Below, piece by piece: positions 1-8,105 of a DNA stretch of 64,000 bases; within the stretch, counting starts at the first letter, position 1; each line of letters starts with the position of its first letter. Both the position numbers and the translations under genes were made by a program. Origin of the DNA: Pseudomonas putida (GTDB lineage Bacteria; Pseudomonadota; Gammaproteobacteria; Pseudomonadales; Pseudomonadaceae); assembly GCF_030159595.1 (NCBI RefSeq), contig NZ_BSKJ01000001.1:860227-924226 (forward strand), given 5' to 3'. Under the pieces are notes generated by a model. That model did not search any database. It worked only from the letters and a program-made list of their open reading frames with translations, and was not told the origin of the DNA.

Positions 1-233
1 GCTGGCAGGGCTTTCTTCTCTTGCCCGGCTACAAATTTGAGGGCGCCGATGAAGCAGGCCGAGTAACCGGCGGCGAACATCTGCTCGGGGTTGGTGCCGT
101 CACCGCCAGCGCCGCCCAGTTCTTTGGGGGTGCTCAGGCTGACGACCAGCTTGCCGTCGCTGGAGCGGGATTTGCCGTCGCGCCCACCGGTGGAGGTAGC
201 TTCTGCGATGTACAGCGGAGTGACCTTTTGCAT
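1..233 (-). CDS. ohr: Organic hydroperoxide resistance protein Ohr (N-terminal 77 residues; 3' end lies outside the window)
   Basis: Ohr is a thiol peroxidase of the OsmC/Ohr family that reduces organic and fatty-acid hydroperoxides, recycled by lipoylated proteins. The reading frame starts at 233 and runs off the left edge. Visible family marks are the substrate-binding Arg18 in TGGRDG, Glu50 in NPEQ, and the peroxidatic Cys60 in YSACFIGA, at the usual family positions. The gene lies directly downstream of its likely repressor ohrR on the same strand, with a 140-bp spacer carrying a repeated operator-like motif. The resolving cysteine falls outside the window. Confidence 0.95.
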   Translation of the reverse strand, partial: MQKVTPLYIAEATSTGGRDGKSRSSDGKLVVSLSTPKELGGAGGDGTNPEQMFAAGYSACFIGALKFVAGQEKKALP

Positions 234-296
234 CTTGAGCCTCGCTAATGTGCTGTGCGCTCCCGTTTGCTGGAGGGCGCGGATGGGTGTGGGATT

Positions 297-327
297 TAAA
301 TTAGCGCGCAATTAGTTAGCGCGCAAG
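297..327 (-). promoter_or_regulatory. Candidate OhrR operator and ohr promoter region
   Basis: Two copies of TTAGCGCGCAA (301-311 and 316-326 on the + strand) are repeated with a 15-bp period, flanked by AT-rich sequence, 70-130 bp upstream of the ohr start. OhrR repressors are known to bind AT-rich repeated sites overlapping the ohr promoter. The assignment is inferred from position and repetition; the exact -10/-35 is not resolved. Confidence 0.55.
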
Positions 328-373
328 ATAAATCGTCACCGTTCATCCGAACGGCCATTGCACAGCATAGCTA

Positions 374-829
374 TCAGAGGTTTTTCTGCAGGCTCTCGCG
401 CAGGTTCAGCAGGTCGGCCTGCAGTTGCTGCAGCTGCTCCAGGCTACGCCCGCTGGCCTTGAGGATGCACTGCGGCACCTCTTTGGCCTGTTGTTGCAGG
501 GCGCGACCTTTGTCGGTCAGTTGCACCATCACCACCCGTTCGTCCTCACGGCTTCGGTTGCGCTGCAGTAGGCCTTCGCTTTCCAGGCGTTTGAGCAATG
601 GGGTCAGTGAGCCTGGGTCGGTGAGCAGGTGCTGGCTGATTTCGCCCACGGTCAGGCCGTCGCGCTCCCACAGCACGAGCATGGCCAGGTACTGCGGGTA
701 AGTCAGGCCTAGTGCCTGCAGCAGTGGTTTGTAGACCTTGGTCATCAGCAACGAGGTGGAGTGCAGGGCAAAGCAGACCTGGTTGTCCAGCAGCAGCTCG
801 TCACAGGAGGCTTGGGTGTTGGCGTTCAT
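374..829 (-). CDS. ohrR: Organic hydroperoxide-sensing MarR-family repressor OhrR
   Basis: MarR-family winged-helix regulator of 151 residues. It represses ohr and is inactivated when its sensing cysteine is oxidised by organic hydroperoxide. Cys19, in NQVCFALH near the N-terminus, is at the reactive position of the family, and a second Cys9 is present. The wing-HTH region is around residues 50-95, with the MarR signature near DPGSLTPLLKRLE and DERVV. The start at 829 was chosen over an upstream in-frame ATG at 850 because an AAGGA sits 6 nt before it and it gives the normal family N-terminus. It lies upstream of ohr on the same strand. Confidence 0.92.
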   Translation of the reverse strand: MNANTQASCDELLLDNQVCFALHSTSLLMTKVYKPLLQALGLTYPQYLAMLVLWERDGLTVGEISQHLLTDPGSLTPLLKRLESEGLLQRNRSREDERVVMVQLTDKGRALQQQAKEVPQCILKASGRSLEQLQQLQADLLNLRESLQKNL

Positions 830-886
830 GCAGGTCCTTGAAGGTATCAATGGGAAATTCTGGCTCGCTGATCATTAGTGCGTGCA

Positions 887-1840
887 TCACTCGCGCAGTT
901 CATTGCGCAAGGCCAGGTCCCAGGGTGGAATCGGGCTGAAGCGGTTCTTGAGGAATTCGAGCAGTAAACGGCTGCGAGAGTTCGTTTCATGTTCCAGGCG
1001 TAGCGCGTAGATGCCGCTGGTCTCGGCTGCGGGCAGGCCGCCGTCGCAAAACAACGGGACCAGTTCGCCACGCAGCAGGTATTCACTGATCAGCCAGGTA
1101 GGCAGATGGGCAACGCCTAAGCCGGCCAGGGCGCCGAACAGCAGCGTTTCGGCATTATTGGCGGCCATGCGCATGCGCGCAGGGCGATACAGGCGGGTTT
1201 GCCCGGCCACGCTGAAGCGCCAGGCGAACGGCGGTGCCAGGCCGTCCCAGTCCAGGCCGTCGTGCCCGGGCAGTTCGCTGGGGCAGGTGGGTACGCCTCG
1301 GCTGGCCAGGTAAGCGGGGCTGGCGCAGGCGATGCGCACCATGTAGGCCAGCGGCGTGGCGACCAGGCGGGTGTCGGCCAGGGGGCCGGCGCGCAGCACC
1401 AGGTCGACCTCGCCCAGGTGGCTGCCGTGCAGGTCGACAAAGCTGTCGATCAGGCGCAGTTGCACGTCCAGGCCCGGGTAGGCCACCAGAAAGTCGGCAA
1501 TGGCCGGGGCCAGGTGGCGGCGGCCGAACGCGGCGGGGGCATCGATGCGGATCAGCCCTTCCGGGGCGTTGCTCAGTGATACCGCCTCGGCCCGGGCCAG
1601 CCGCAGCTCCTCGATGATGCGCCTGGCCCGTTCGGCAAACGCATTGCCCGCAGGCGTGGCGCGTACGGCGTGGGTGCTGCGGGTGAACAGGCGGCTGCCG
1701 ACGGCACTTTCCAGGTTGTCGATGCGCCGGGCCACGGCGGACGGGGTCAGTGGGTGGCGACGGGCGGCGGCAGAAAAGCTGCCGGTCTCCAGCACATCGA
1801 GAAACAGGCTCAACTGGTCGGTCAGGGTATCGGGGCTCAT
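887..1840 (-). CDS. LysR-family transcriptional regulator
   Basis: LysR-type regulator of 317 residues. The N-terminal winged HTH spans about residues 10-65 (ETGSFSAAARR, then LTPSAVARRIDNLE), followed by a periplasmic-binding-protein-like effector domain to the C-terminus. The start at 1840 gives the standard LTTR N-terminus; the longer frame to 1909 would add residues with no family counterpart. It is divergent from a TauE/SafE exporter with a 113-bp spacer containing a dyad, the usual arrangement for a LysR regulator and its target. Effector unknown. Confidence 0.88.
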   Translation of the reverse strand: MSPDTLTDQLSLFLDVLETGSFSAAARRHPLTPSAVARRIDNLESAVGSRLFTRSTHAVRATPAGNAFAERARRIIEELRLARAEAVSLSNAPEGLIRIDAPAAFGRRHLAPAIADFLVAYPGLDVQLRLIDSFVDLHGSHLGEVDLVLRAGPLADTRLVATPLAYMVRIACASPAYLASRGVPTCPSELPGHDGLDWDGLAPPFAWRFSVAGQTRLYRPARMRMAANNAETLLFGALAGLGVAHLPTWLISEYLLRGELVPLFCDGGLPAAETSGIYALRLEHETNSRSRLLLEFLKNRFSPIPPWDLALRNELRE

Positions 1841-1861
1841 GGCTGCCTTGCTTTTGCGAAA

Positions 1862-1890
1862 AGCGCACAGCCATTGTGCGCTGCTGTGCG
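1862..1890. promoter_or_regulatory. Dyad in the LysR/TauE divergent spacer, candidate LysR operator
   Basis: AGCGCACA (1862-1869) and TGTGCGCT (1875-1882) form an 8-bp inverted repeat with a 5-nt spacer. A second overlapping dyad is CGCACAGC (1864-1871) and GCTGTGCG (1883-1890). It sits between the LysR start (1840) and the exporter start (1954), where LysR proteins usually bind. Function is inferred from position only. Confidence 0.45.
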
Positions 1891-1953
1891 TTTCCCTGCC
1901 AGCCTGCAATCGTTAGCATGCTCGCATTATGCAAACAGGCGGATGAGGCCCTG

Positions 1954-2703
1954 ATGATCGAGTGGTTGTTGTATATCGTGCTGGGCGCAGCCCTGGGCAC
2001 CATGGGGGGCTTGTTCGGCATTGGCGGCGGCCTGATTGCGATTCCGGCGTTGGGCGTGTTGTTCGGCCTGGACCAGCAACTGGCGCAGGGTACGGCGTTG
2101 GTGATGGTGGTGCCGAACGTGCTGCTGGCGCTGTGGCGTTATCACCAGCGTAACCGCATCGAGCTGCGCCATGCCGTGCCGCTGTCGGCGTGCAGCTTCC
2201 TGTTCGCCTGGTTGGGGTCGATCTGGGCGGTGGGGCTGGATGCGCATTCCATGCGTTTGGGCTTTGTCGGTTTTCTGGTGGCCCTGGCGGTGTGGAACGT
2301 GGCGCGGATGTTCATGAAGGTGTCGCCGCCCAGCGCCGAGCTGCGTTATGCCTGGCCGTGGTTGGGTGTGCTGGGCAGTTTTGCCGGCACCATGGGCGGC
2401 TTGTTCGGGGTGGGAGGGGCGGTGGTGGCCACGCCAATCCTGACCAGCGTGTTTGGCACCACCCAGGTGGTGGCGCAGGGGTTATCGCTGGCGTTGGCGG
2501 CGCCGAGCACCTTGGTGACGTTGGTTACCTATGGCGTGCACCATAGCGTTGATTGGAGTGTGGGCATCCCGCTGGCGGTGGGTGGCTTGCTCAGCATCAG
2601 CTGGGGGGTGAAGTTGGCCCATGCATTGCCCGAAAAGGTGCTGCGGGCAATGTTCTGTGTGTTTTTGGTGGTGTGTGCGGTGATGCTCGGGTTTGAGCTT
2701 TGA
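1954..2703 (+). CDS. TauE/SafE-family sulfite/organosulfonate exporter
   Basis: Inner-membrane protein of 249 residues with about eight hydrophobic segments. The two halves carry near-identical glycine motifs, GTMGGLFGIGG around residue 15 and GTMGGLFGVGG around residue 145, which is the internal duplication typical of TauE/SafE (DUF81) transporters. Family members export sulfite, sulfoacetate or other small anions; the substrate here is not determined. The start at 1954 begins at the first membrane helix; the longer upstream frame runs antisense into the LysR gene and is not real coding. Probably controlled by the divergent LysR regulator. Confidence 0.88.
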   Translation: MIEWLLYIVLGAALGTMGGLFGIGGGLIAIPALGVLFGLDQQLAQGTALVMVVPNVLLALWRYHQRNRIELRHAVPLSACSFLFAWLGSIWAVGLDAHSMRLGFVGFLVALAVWNVARMFMKVSPPSAELRYAWPWLGVLGSFAGTMGGLFGVGGAVVATPILTSVFGTTQVVAQGLSLALAAPSTLVTLVTYGVHHSVDWSVGIPLAVGGLLSISWGVKLAHALPEKVLRAMFCVFLVVCAVMLGFEL

Positions 2704-2828
2704 GGTTGTAGGTGGGCGAAGCTCCGCGGCTTACTCCACCCTTGCAGTTCCAGGCGCGGCACAGTCGGTCTTGGCGCGCTGGCTGGGCTGGCAGCGGCAG
2801 GAACTGGCTCGCCTCAGCGCCGCAGATT

Positions 2829-2867
2829 GCGACTTCAGGAGGCCGGGCGCAGGGCTCCTGAAGTCGC
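2829..2867. repeat. 13-bp perfect inverted repeat (hairpin) 3' of the DAHP synthase gene
   Basis: GCGACTTCAGGAG (2829-2841) pairs with CTCCTGAAGTCGC (2855-2867) around a 13-nt GC-rich loop. It lies between the convergent ends of the TauE gene and the DAHP synthase gene. There is no run of T after either arm, so it is not a classical terminator; it may stabilise a 3' end or be a REP-like element. Confidence 0.6.
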
Positions 2868-2879
2868 GAAGGTCAAGAT

Positions 2880-2912
<33 letters not shown>

Positions 2913-2919
2913 AAGGCGC

Positions 2920-4266
2920 TTAGCGTCGTACTTGCTTCAACGTCTCGGCAATCAAAAACGCCAGCTCCAGCGACTGATCGGCATTCATCCGTGGGTCACA
3001 ATGGGTGTGATAGCGGTCAGACAACGCATCCTCGGTGATTGGCCGGGCACCGCCAATGCATTCGGTGACGTTCTGCCCGGTCATCTCGATGTGAATACCG
3101 CCAGCATGGCTGCCTTCGGCCTGGTGCACCTGGAAGAACTGCTTCACCTCATCCAGAATCTGCGCAAAATCGCGGGTCTTGTAGCCACTGCTGGCCTTGA
3201 TGGTGTTGCCGTGCATCGGGTCGGAACTCCACAGCACCTTGCGCCCCTCGCGCTCGACGGTGCGGATCAGCCCCGGCAGGTGGTCGCCCACCTTGCTCGC
3301 CCCCATGCGCACGATCAGGTTCAGGCGCCCGGGGTCGTTGGCCGGGTTCAACGTGTCGATCAGGCGGATCAGCTCTTCGGGGTTCATGCTGGGACCGACC
3401 TTGACCCCGATCGGGTTGTGCACGCCACGCAGGAACTCCACATGGGCGCCGTCCAGCTGGCGGGTGCGGTCGCCGATCCACAGCATGTGCGCCGAGCAGT
3501 CGTAGTAATCGCCGGTCAGGCTGTCCTGGCGCACGAAGGCTTCTTCATAGTTCAGCAGCAGCGCCTCGTGTGCGGTGAAGAAACTGGTTTCGCGCAGTTG
3601 CGGCGCGCTGTCCAGGCCACAGGCGCGCATGAAGGCCAGGGTTTCGTCGATGCGGTTGGCCAACTGGTGGTACTTGTCGGCCAGCGCCGAATTGGCGATG
3701 AAGTCCAGGTTCCACTTGTGCACCTGGTGCAGGTCGGCAAACCCGCCCTGGGCAAAGGCACGCAACAGGTTGAGGCTGGCGGTGGCCTGGTGGTAAGCCT
3801 GCAGCAGACGCTCCGGGTCGGGGATGCGGCTTTTGGCGTCGAAACCGATGCCGTTGACGATGTCGCCGCGGTAAGCGGGCAGGGTGATGTCGCCGATGGT
3901 TTCATCGCCCGAGGAGCGCGGTTTGGCGAACTGGCCGGCCATGCGCCCCACCTTGACCACCGGGCAGCCGGCGGCAAAGGTCATCACGATTGCCATTTGC
4001 AGCAGCACCTTGAAGGTGTCGCGGATTTTCGCCGCCGAGAACTCGGCAAAGCTTTCGGCGCAGTCGCCCCCTTGCAGCAGGAAGGCACGGCCTTCGGTAA
4101 CCTCGGCAAACTGCCGGCGCAGCTCGCGTGCCTCGCCCGCGAACACCAGTGGCGGGTAGCTGGCCAGGGTCTGTTCAACCTTCAGCAGGTGCGCGGCATC
4201 GGGGTAGGTCGGTTGCTGCTGGATCGGCAGGGCGCGCCAGCTGTCAGGGCTCCACGGTTGGTTCAT
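2920..4266 (-). CDS. Class II 3-deoxy-7-phosphoheptulonate (DAHP) synthase
   Basis: Condenses phosphoenolpyruvate and erythrose 4-phosphate, the first step of the shikimate pathway to aromatic amino acids. The 448-residue protein is class II (plant/Mycobacterium AroG type). It has the metal-ligand Cys69 in [11 protein letters not shown], the [12 protein letters not shown] motif near 110-121, and KVGPSM plus [10 protein letters not shown] in the second half. Length is normal for the family. It appears monocistronic, convergent with the TauE gene and divergent from the spermidine synthase-like gene. No leader peptide with a run of aromatic codons was noticed. Confidence 0.93.
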   Translation of the reverse strand: MNQPWSPDSWRALPIQQQPTYPDAAHLLKVEQTLASYPPLVFAGEARELRRQFAEVTEGRAFLLQGGDCAESFAEFSAAKIRDTFKVLLQMAIVMTFAAGCPVVKVGRMAGQFAKPRSSGDETIGDITLPAYRGDIVNGIGFDAKSRIPDPERLLQAYHQATASLNLLRAFAQGGFADLHQVHKWNLDFIANSALADKYHQLANRIDETLAFMRACGLDSAPQLRETSFFTAHEALLLNYEEAFVRQDSLTGDYYDCSAHMLWIGDRTRQLDGAHVEFLRGVHNPIGVKVGPSMNPEELIRLIDTLNPANDPGRLNLIVRMGASKVGDHLPGLIRTVEREGRKVLWSSDPMHGNTIKASSGYKTRDFAQILDEVKQFFQVHQAEGSHAGGIHIEMTGQNVTECIGGARPITEDALSDRYHTHCDPRMNADQSLELAFLIAETLKQVRR

Positions 4267-4382
4267 CTTGGGCTCGGTCTTGTAGGTTGTAGGCTATGGG
4301 CCATGGTAACAGTTGGCGCTGCGCTTGTTGCATCAAGGGTGTTGACGGACAATGCGCGTTTTTGCGCGGGCGGGTGGTAAGC

Positions 4383-5138
4383 ATGACGGCGGAACGGGAA
4401 GAGCGGCTACTGGCACGGGTAGAGGACGCGTTTGGCGTCATCAGCGTGTACGAAGTGGACGACTACCGCTTTCTGGAATTCGGCGATGCCATCGAGCAAA
4501 GCTGTGTGTTCACGGCCGACCCCAGTTGGCTGGAGTACGACTACACCCGCGCCATGCTGGTGGGGGCGCTGTGCCACGAGCAGCCTGAGAGCGCGCTGTT
4601 TCTTGGCCTGGGTGCAGGCACGCTGACCCAGGCCTGCATGAAGTTCCTGCCGCTGGAAGACATCGAAGCCATCGAGCTGCGCGCGGACGTGCCGCGGCTG
4701 GCCATGGAGTACCTGGGCCTGGATGACGACCCGCGCCTGTATGTGCGCATTGGTGATGCCATTGAGTTGCTGCCCACGGCCGAGAAGGCTGACTTGTTGT
4801 TCGTCGACCTGTACACCGACCACGGGCCGGGCGTGGGGCACTTGGCCTGGAACTTCCTGGCGAACTGTCAGCAGCAGCTGAACCCGGATGGCTGGTTGGT
4901 CATCAACCAGTGGGCCACAGATGATGGCAAACCGCTGGGTGCGGCGTTGCTGCGTGGGTTATACCACCGGCATTACTGGGAGTTGCCGGTGAAGGAGGGC
5001 AATGTGATCTTGCTGGTGCCGGCGGACCTTGAGCAAACGCTGGACCTGGAAGGGTTGCGAGCCAGGGCCGAGGCGCTGGCACCGCAGTTGGGGTACAGCC
5101 TTGAAGGGTTGATCCGTGAGATTCGGCCGGCTACCTGA
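4383..5138 (+). CDS. Spermidine synthase-like Rossmann methyltransferase-fold protein
   Basis: Protein of 251 residues with the nucleotide-binding glycine motif ALFLGLGAGTLT near residues 71-82, an acidic residue at the end of the next strand (IEAIELR), and FVDLYTD around 142-148. These match the SpeE/spermidine synthase-like superfamily. The N-terminal tetramerisation domain of true SpeE is short, so polyamine synthase activity is not proven; bacterial homologues of this size are often just annotated spermidine synthase-like. The start at 4383 is preferred to the upstream frame, which begins in the DAHP synthase promoter region. Confidence 0.75.
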   Translation: MTAEREERLLARVEDAFGVISVYEVDDYRFLEFGDAIEQSCVFTADPSWLEYDYTRAMLVGALCHEQPESALFLGLGAGTLTQACMKFLPLEDIEAIELRADVPRLAMEYLGLDDDPRLYVRIGDAIELLPTAEKADLLFVDLYTDHGPGVGHLAWNFLANCQQQLNPDGWLVINQWATDDGKPLGAALLRGLYHRHYWELPVKEGNVILLVPADLEQTLDLEGLRARAEALAPQLGYSLEGLIREIRPAT

Positions 5139-5258
5139 AGACGGCGTTGCTTTCTTCGCGGAATCACAGGCGGGAATCGTTTCAGCGTCTGTTTGATGAT
5201 GGCCCGATACTGGCCTTGCACCCTGAAAATATTCCTCACGTCCCTGCACGATTTCGGG

Positions 5259-5264
5259 TATAGT
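5259..5264 (+). promoter_or_regulatory. Probable -10 element of the deaD promoter
   Basis: TATAGT at 5259-5264 lies 216 bp upstream of the deaD start. A clear -35 match is not visible, so the promoter is tentative. Initiation here would give a leader of about 210 nt. Confidence 0.4.
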
Positions 5265-5279
5265 ACGCGCCGGTCTTTT

Positions 5280-5443
5280 AGCGGACCTCAAAATCAGGTG
5301 GTGCAAATCCTCCGAGTCCAGCTTCGGCTGCACGTCCGCTAGGCGGACCTTCCCACGTTTTCTTTTTCAATCGTTTTCGCAAATCCCCGCCGCCAAAGCT
5401 GCCTGGGTGACCTGACGGTCTTTCAAGGCATGTGCAGCTTTGG
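5280..5443 (+). ncRNA. Structured 5' leader of deaD with alternative hairpins
   Basis: Three strong pairings are visible. First, AGCGGAC (5280-5286) with GTCCGCT (5334-5340), enclosing smaller stems including a UUCG-capped CAGC/GCTG hairpin. Second, GTCCGC (5334-5339) with GCGGAC (5343-5348), a 3-nt-loop hairpin followed about 11 nt later by a T-rich run. Third, CCAAAGCTGC (5393-5402) with GCAGCTTTGG (5434-5443), a 10-bp stem ending 37 nt before the start codon. The first two share one strand and exclude each other. Cold-shock mRNAs often have long regulatory leaders; regulation here is inferred from structure. Confidence 0.5.
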
Positions 5444-5480
5444 AGCATGGGTCTTTGCGGATGCACCTAGAGGCAGACCC

Positions 5481-7163
5481 ATGACCCAGGAAACCGGCGG
5501 CTTCGCCGCTCTCGATCTTAATCCGAATATTGTTGCTGCCGTTCTGGCGACCGGCTACGAAGAGCCGTCCGCCATTCAGCAACAATCGATCCCGATCATC
5601 CTCGCCGGTCACGACATGATCGGCCAGGCGCAGACGGGCACCGGCAAGACCGCTGCCTTCGCCCTGCCGATCCTCAACAAGATCGATGTGAGCAAGCGCG
5701 AACCGCAAGCCCTGATCCTGGCGCCAACCCGTGAGTTGGCGCTGCAAGTTGCTACCGCTTTCGAAACCTACGCCAAGCAGATGCCAGGCGTGAATGTGGT
5801 TGCCGTGTATGGCGGTGCCCCGATGGGCCCACAACTGCGTGCAATCCGCAACGGCGCGCAAATCGTCGTGGCCACCCCGGGCCGCCTGTGCGACCACCTG
5901 CGTCGTGACGAGAAAGTCCTGTCGACCGTGCAGTACCTGGTACTGGACGAAGCCGACGAGATGCTGAAGCTGGGCTTCATGGATGACCTCGAAGTGATCT
6001 TCGACGCAATCCCGGCTACCCGTCAGACCGTGCTGTTCTCCGCCACCTTGCCTTCGTCGATCCGTTCGATCGCCGAGCGCCACCTGCGTGAGCCCAAGCA
6101 CGTCAAGATCCAGAGCAAGACCCAGACCGTCACCGCGATCGAGCAGGCCCACCTGATGGTCCACGCTGACCAGAAGATCCCAGCTGTGCTGCGTCTGCTG
6201 GAAGTGGAAGAGTTCGACGCACTGATCGCCTTCGTGCGTACCAAGCAAGCCACCCTGGACCTGGCTGCCGCGCTGGAAGCCAAAGGCTACAAGGCTGCCG
6301 CGCTGAACGGCGACATTGCCCAGAACCAGCGTGAGCGCGTGATCGACTCGCTCAAGGATGGTCGCCTGGACATCGTCGTCGCCACCGACGTCGCCGCGCG
6401 TGGCCTGGACGTACCGCGCATCACTCACGTGTTCAACGTTGACATGCCGTACGACCCGGAGTCCTACGTACACCGTATCGGCCGTACCGGCCGTGCCGGT
6501 CGCGATGGCCGTGCGCTGCTGCTGGTTACCCCGCGTGAGCGCCGCATGCTGCAGGTGATCGAGCGTGTTACGGGTCAAAAGGTAGCCGAAGCTCGCCTGC
6601 CGAATGCCCAGGCTGTGCTGGATGCTCGCATCAAGAAGCTGACTTCGAGCCTGGCGCCGCTGGTAGCCGAAGCCGAAGCCACCCACGGCGACCTGTTCGA
6701 CCGCCTGACCACCGACCTGGGTTGCAGCGCGCGTGCCCTGGCCTCGGCCCTGCTGCGCAAGGCCACCAATGGCCAGGCACTGGACCTGGCGGCGGTAGAG
6801 CGTGAGCAGCCGCTGGTGCCGGGCGTTGGCGCCCCGCGTGGCGAGCGTACCGAGCGTGGTGAGCGCAGCGAGCGTCCTGATCGTGGTGACCGCGAGCGCC
6901 GTGCGCCAATGCCGCTGGCCGAAGGCCGCGTGCGTTGCCGTACCGCCCTGGGTGCCCGTGACGGTATCGCTGCCAAGAACCTGCTGGGTGCGATCCTCAA
7001 CGAAGGCGGCCTGGCCCGTGACGCCATCGGCCGTATCCAGGTGCGCGACAGCTTCAGCCTGGTCGAGCTGCCGGAAGAAGGCCTGGAGAAGCTGCTGTCC
7101 AAGCTCAAGGACACCCGCGTGGCAGGCAAGCAGCTGAAGCTGCGTCGCTACCGCGAGGATTGA
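5481..7163 (+). CDS. deaD: Cold-shock DEAD-box RNA helicase DeaD/CsdA
   Basis: ATP-dependent RNA helicase acting in 50S ribosome assembly and mRNA turnover at low temperature. The 560-residue protein shows the Q motif (residues 28-36), Walker A AQTGTGKT (50-57), DEAD box VLDEADE (about 154-160), SAT, and HRIGRTGRAGR (about 330-340). These are followed by an Arg/Glu/Gly-rich linker (GERTERGERSERP) near 450-475 and a C-terminal DbpA-type RNA-binding domain. The start at 5481 follows AGAGGCAG; an upstream in-frame ATG at 5430 lies inside the leader hairpin and was rejected. A long structured leader precedes it and a strong terminator follows. Confidence 0.95.
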   Translation: MTQETGGFAALDLNPNIVAAVLATGYEEPSAIQQQSIPIILAGHDMIGQAQTGTGKTAAFALPILNKIDVSKREPQALILAPTRELALQVATAFETYAKQMPGVNVVAVYGGAPMGPQLRAIRNGAQIVVATPGRLCDHLRRDEKVLSTVQYLVLDEADEMLKLGFMDDLEVIFDAIPATRQTVLFSATLPSSIRSIAERHLREPKHVKIQSKTQTVTAIEQAHLMVHADQKIPAVLRLLEVEEFDALIAFVRTKQATLDLAAALEAKGYKAAALNGDIAQNQRERVIDSLKDGRLDIVVATDVAARGLDVPRITHVFNVDMPYDPESYVHRIGRTGRAGRDGRALLLVTPRERRMLQVIERVTGQKVAEARLPNAQAVLDARIKKLTSSLAPLVAEAEATHGDLFDRLTTDLGCSARALASALLRKATNGQALDLAAVEREQPLVPGVGAPRGERTERGERSERPDRGDRERRAPMPLAEGRVRCRTALGARDGIAAKNLLGAILNEGGLARDAIGRIQVRDSFSLVELPEEGLEKLLSKLKDTRVAGKQLKLRRYRED

Positions 7164-7176
7164 TCCTGGCGCAATG

Positions 7177-7210
7177 AAAAAATCCCCGGCCTTGGCTGGG
7201 GATTTTTTTT
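7177..7210. terminator. Bidirectional intrinsic terminator between deaD and the DODA gene
   Basis: AATCCCCGGCC and GGCTGGGGATT form a strong stem flanked by A6 on the left and T8 on the right, so it can terminate deaD and the convergent dioxygenase gene. Confidence 0.92.
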
Positions 7211-7227
7211 GCCGGCGATAGGGCCCG

Positions 7228-7995
7228 TCAGTCGAACCGATAAATGTCCATCCCCAAGGCACCCAAGGTGAACCCTTGGTGCACCACGCCGTACTTGCCT
7301 CCAGCCCCCATTGCAAAGTACAGCGGCAGCAAATGCTCATCACTGGGATGATTACGCACTGCATAAGGCGCCTGCTTCCGGTAATCCAGCAGCGCCGCCT
7401 GATCATCCGCCTGTAGCCGCTCCACTACCCAATCCCTGAACGCCAGTGCCCAAGGCTCGATCACATCCGGCCCGGCATGCCAGTCCAGCTCGCCCAGGTT
7501 ATGGGTAATGCTGCCCGACCCTATCAGCAGAACACCCTCGTCGCGCAGCCCGGCCAGCGCCTGGCCCACCTTCACCTGCAGCGCTGGCCCCATATGGCTG
7601 GGCAGCGAAACCTGCACCACCGGAATGCTCGCATCCGGGTACATCAGCGAAAGCGGCACCCAGGCCCCGTGGTCGAACGGCCGTTGCGCGTCCAGGCGGG
7701 CCGGCAGGCCGGCAGCCATCAGCCGTTCGCCTACCTTGGCAGCCAGCGTAGGTTCGCCCGGCGCCGGGTACTGCACTGCGTACAAGGCTGGTGGGAAACC
7801 GTAGAAGTCGTGCCAGGTTTCGGGTTGTACGCTGCTGGTCACCAGCAGTTCACGGCTCTCCCAGTGTGCCGACACCACCACGATGGCCTTGGGCCGTGGC
7901 AGGCTGTTGGCCAGCCCGGTCAACGCCGGCCCGCTGGCGCCGGGGTGCAGAGCGAGCATGGGGGAACCATGGGAGATGAACAGGCTGGGCAGCAT
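7228..7995 (-). CDS. DODA-type extradiol ring-cleavage dioxygenase (YgiD/LigB superfamily)
   Basis: Predicted mononuclear-metal dioxygenase of 255 residues. Family histidines are visible: His9 in FISHGSP, His44 in VSAHWE, His109 in FDHGAW, His165 in GSITHNLGE, and His221 near the C-terminus. Homologues include E. coli YgiD and plant DOPA 4,5-dioxygenases; the physiological substrate is unknown. The start at 7995 has CAGGA 8 nt upstream and puts the ISHGSP motif at the normal position; a further in-frame ATG lies at 8022. It is divergent from tpm across a spacer with a palindrome. Confidence 0.85.
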   Translation of the reverse strand: MLPSLFISHGSPMLALHPGASGPALTGLANSLPRPKAIVVVSAHWESRELLVTSSVQPETWHDFYGFPPALYAVQYPAPGEPTLAAKVGERLMAAGLPARLDAQRPFDHGAWVPLSLMYPDASIPVVQVSLPSHMGPALQVKVGQALAGLRDEGVLLIGSGSITHNLGELDWHAGPDVIEPWALAFRDWVVERLQADDQAALLDYRKQAPYAVRNHPSDEHLLPLYFAMGAGGKYGVVHQGFTLGALGMDIYRFD

Positions 7996-8029
7996 GGCAA
8001 GGTCCTGAAGGTTAAGATGCACTCATCTT

Positions 8030-8046
8030 CGATCAGAAACTGATCG
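8030..8046. promoter_or_regulatory. 17-bp palindrome in the DODA/tpm divergent spacer
   Basis: CGATCAG-AAA-CTGATCG is a perfect 7-bp dyad with a 3-nt centre, 35 bp upstream of the dioxygenase start and 60 bp upstream of tpm. The placement suits an operator acting on one or both genes; no cognate regulator is adjacent. Confidence 0.4.
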
Positions 8047-8105
8047 ATATCCATCGCAAGTTTTTCGCGTTTTCTATCGGTTTTCTCGATAAACAAGGAG
8101 CAACC

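Noticed and set aside
5367..7406. 679-residue minus-strand open frame over deaD
   Set aside because: It is antisense to an intact DEAD-box helicase and crosses the deaD terminator.
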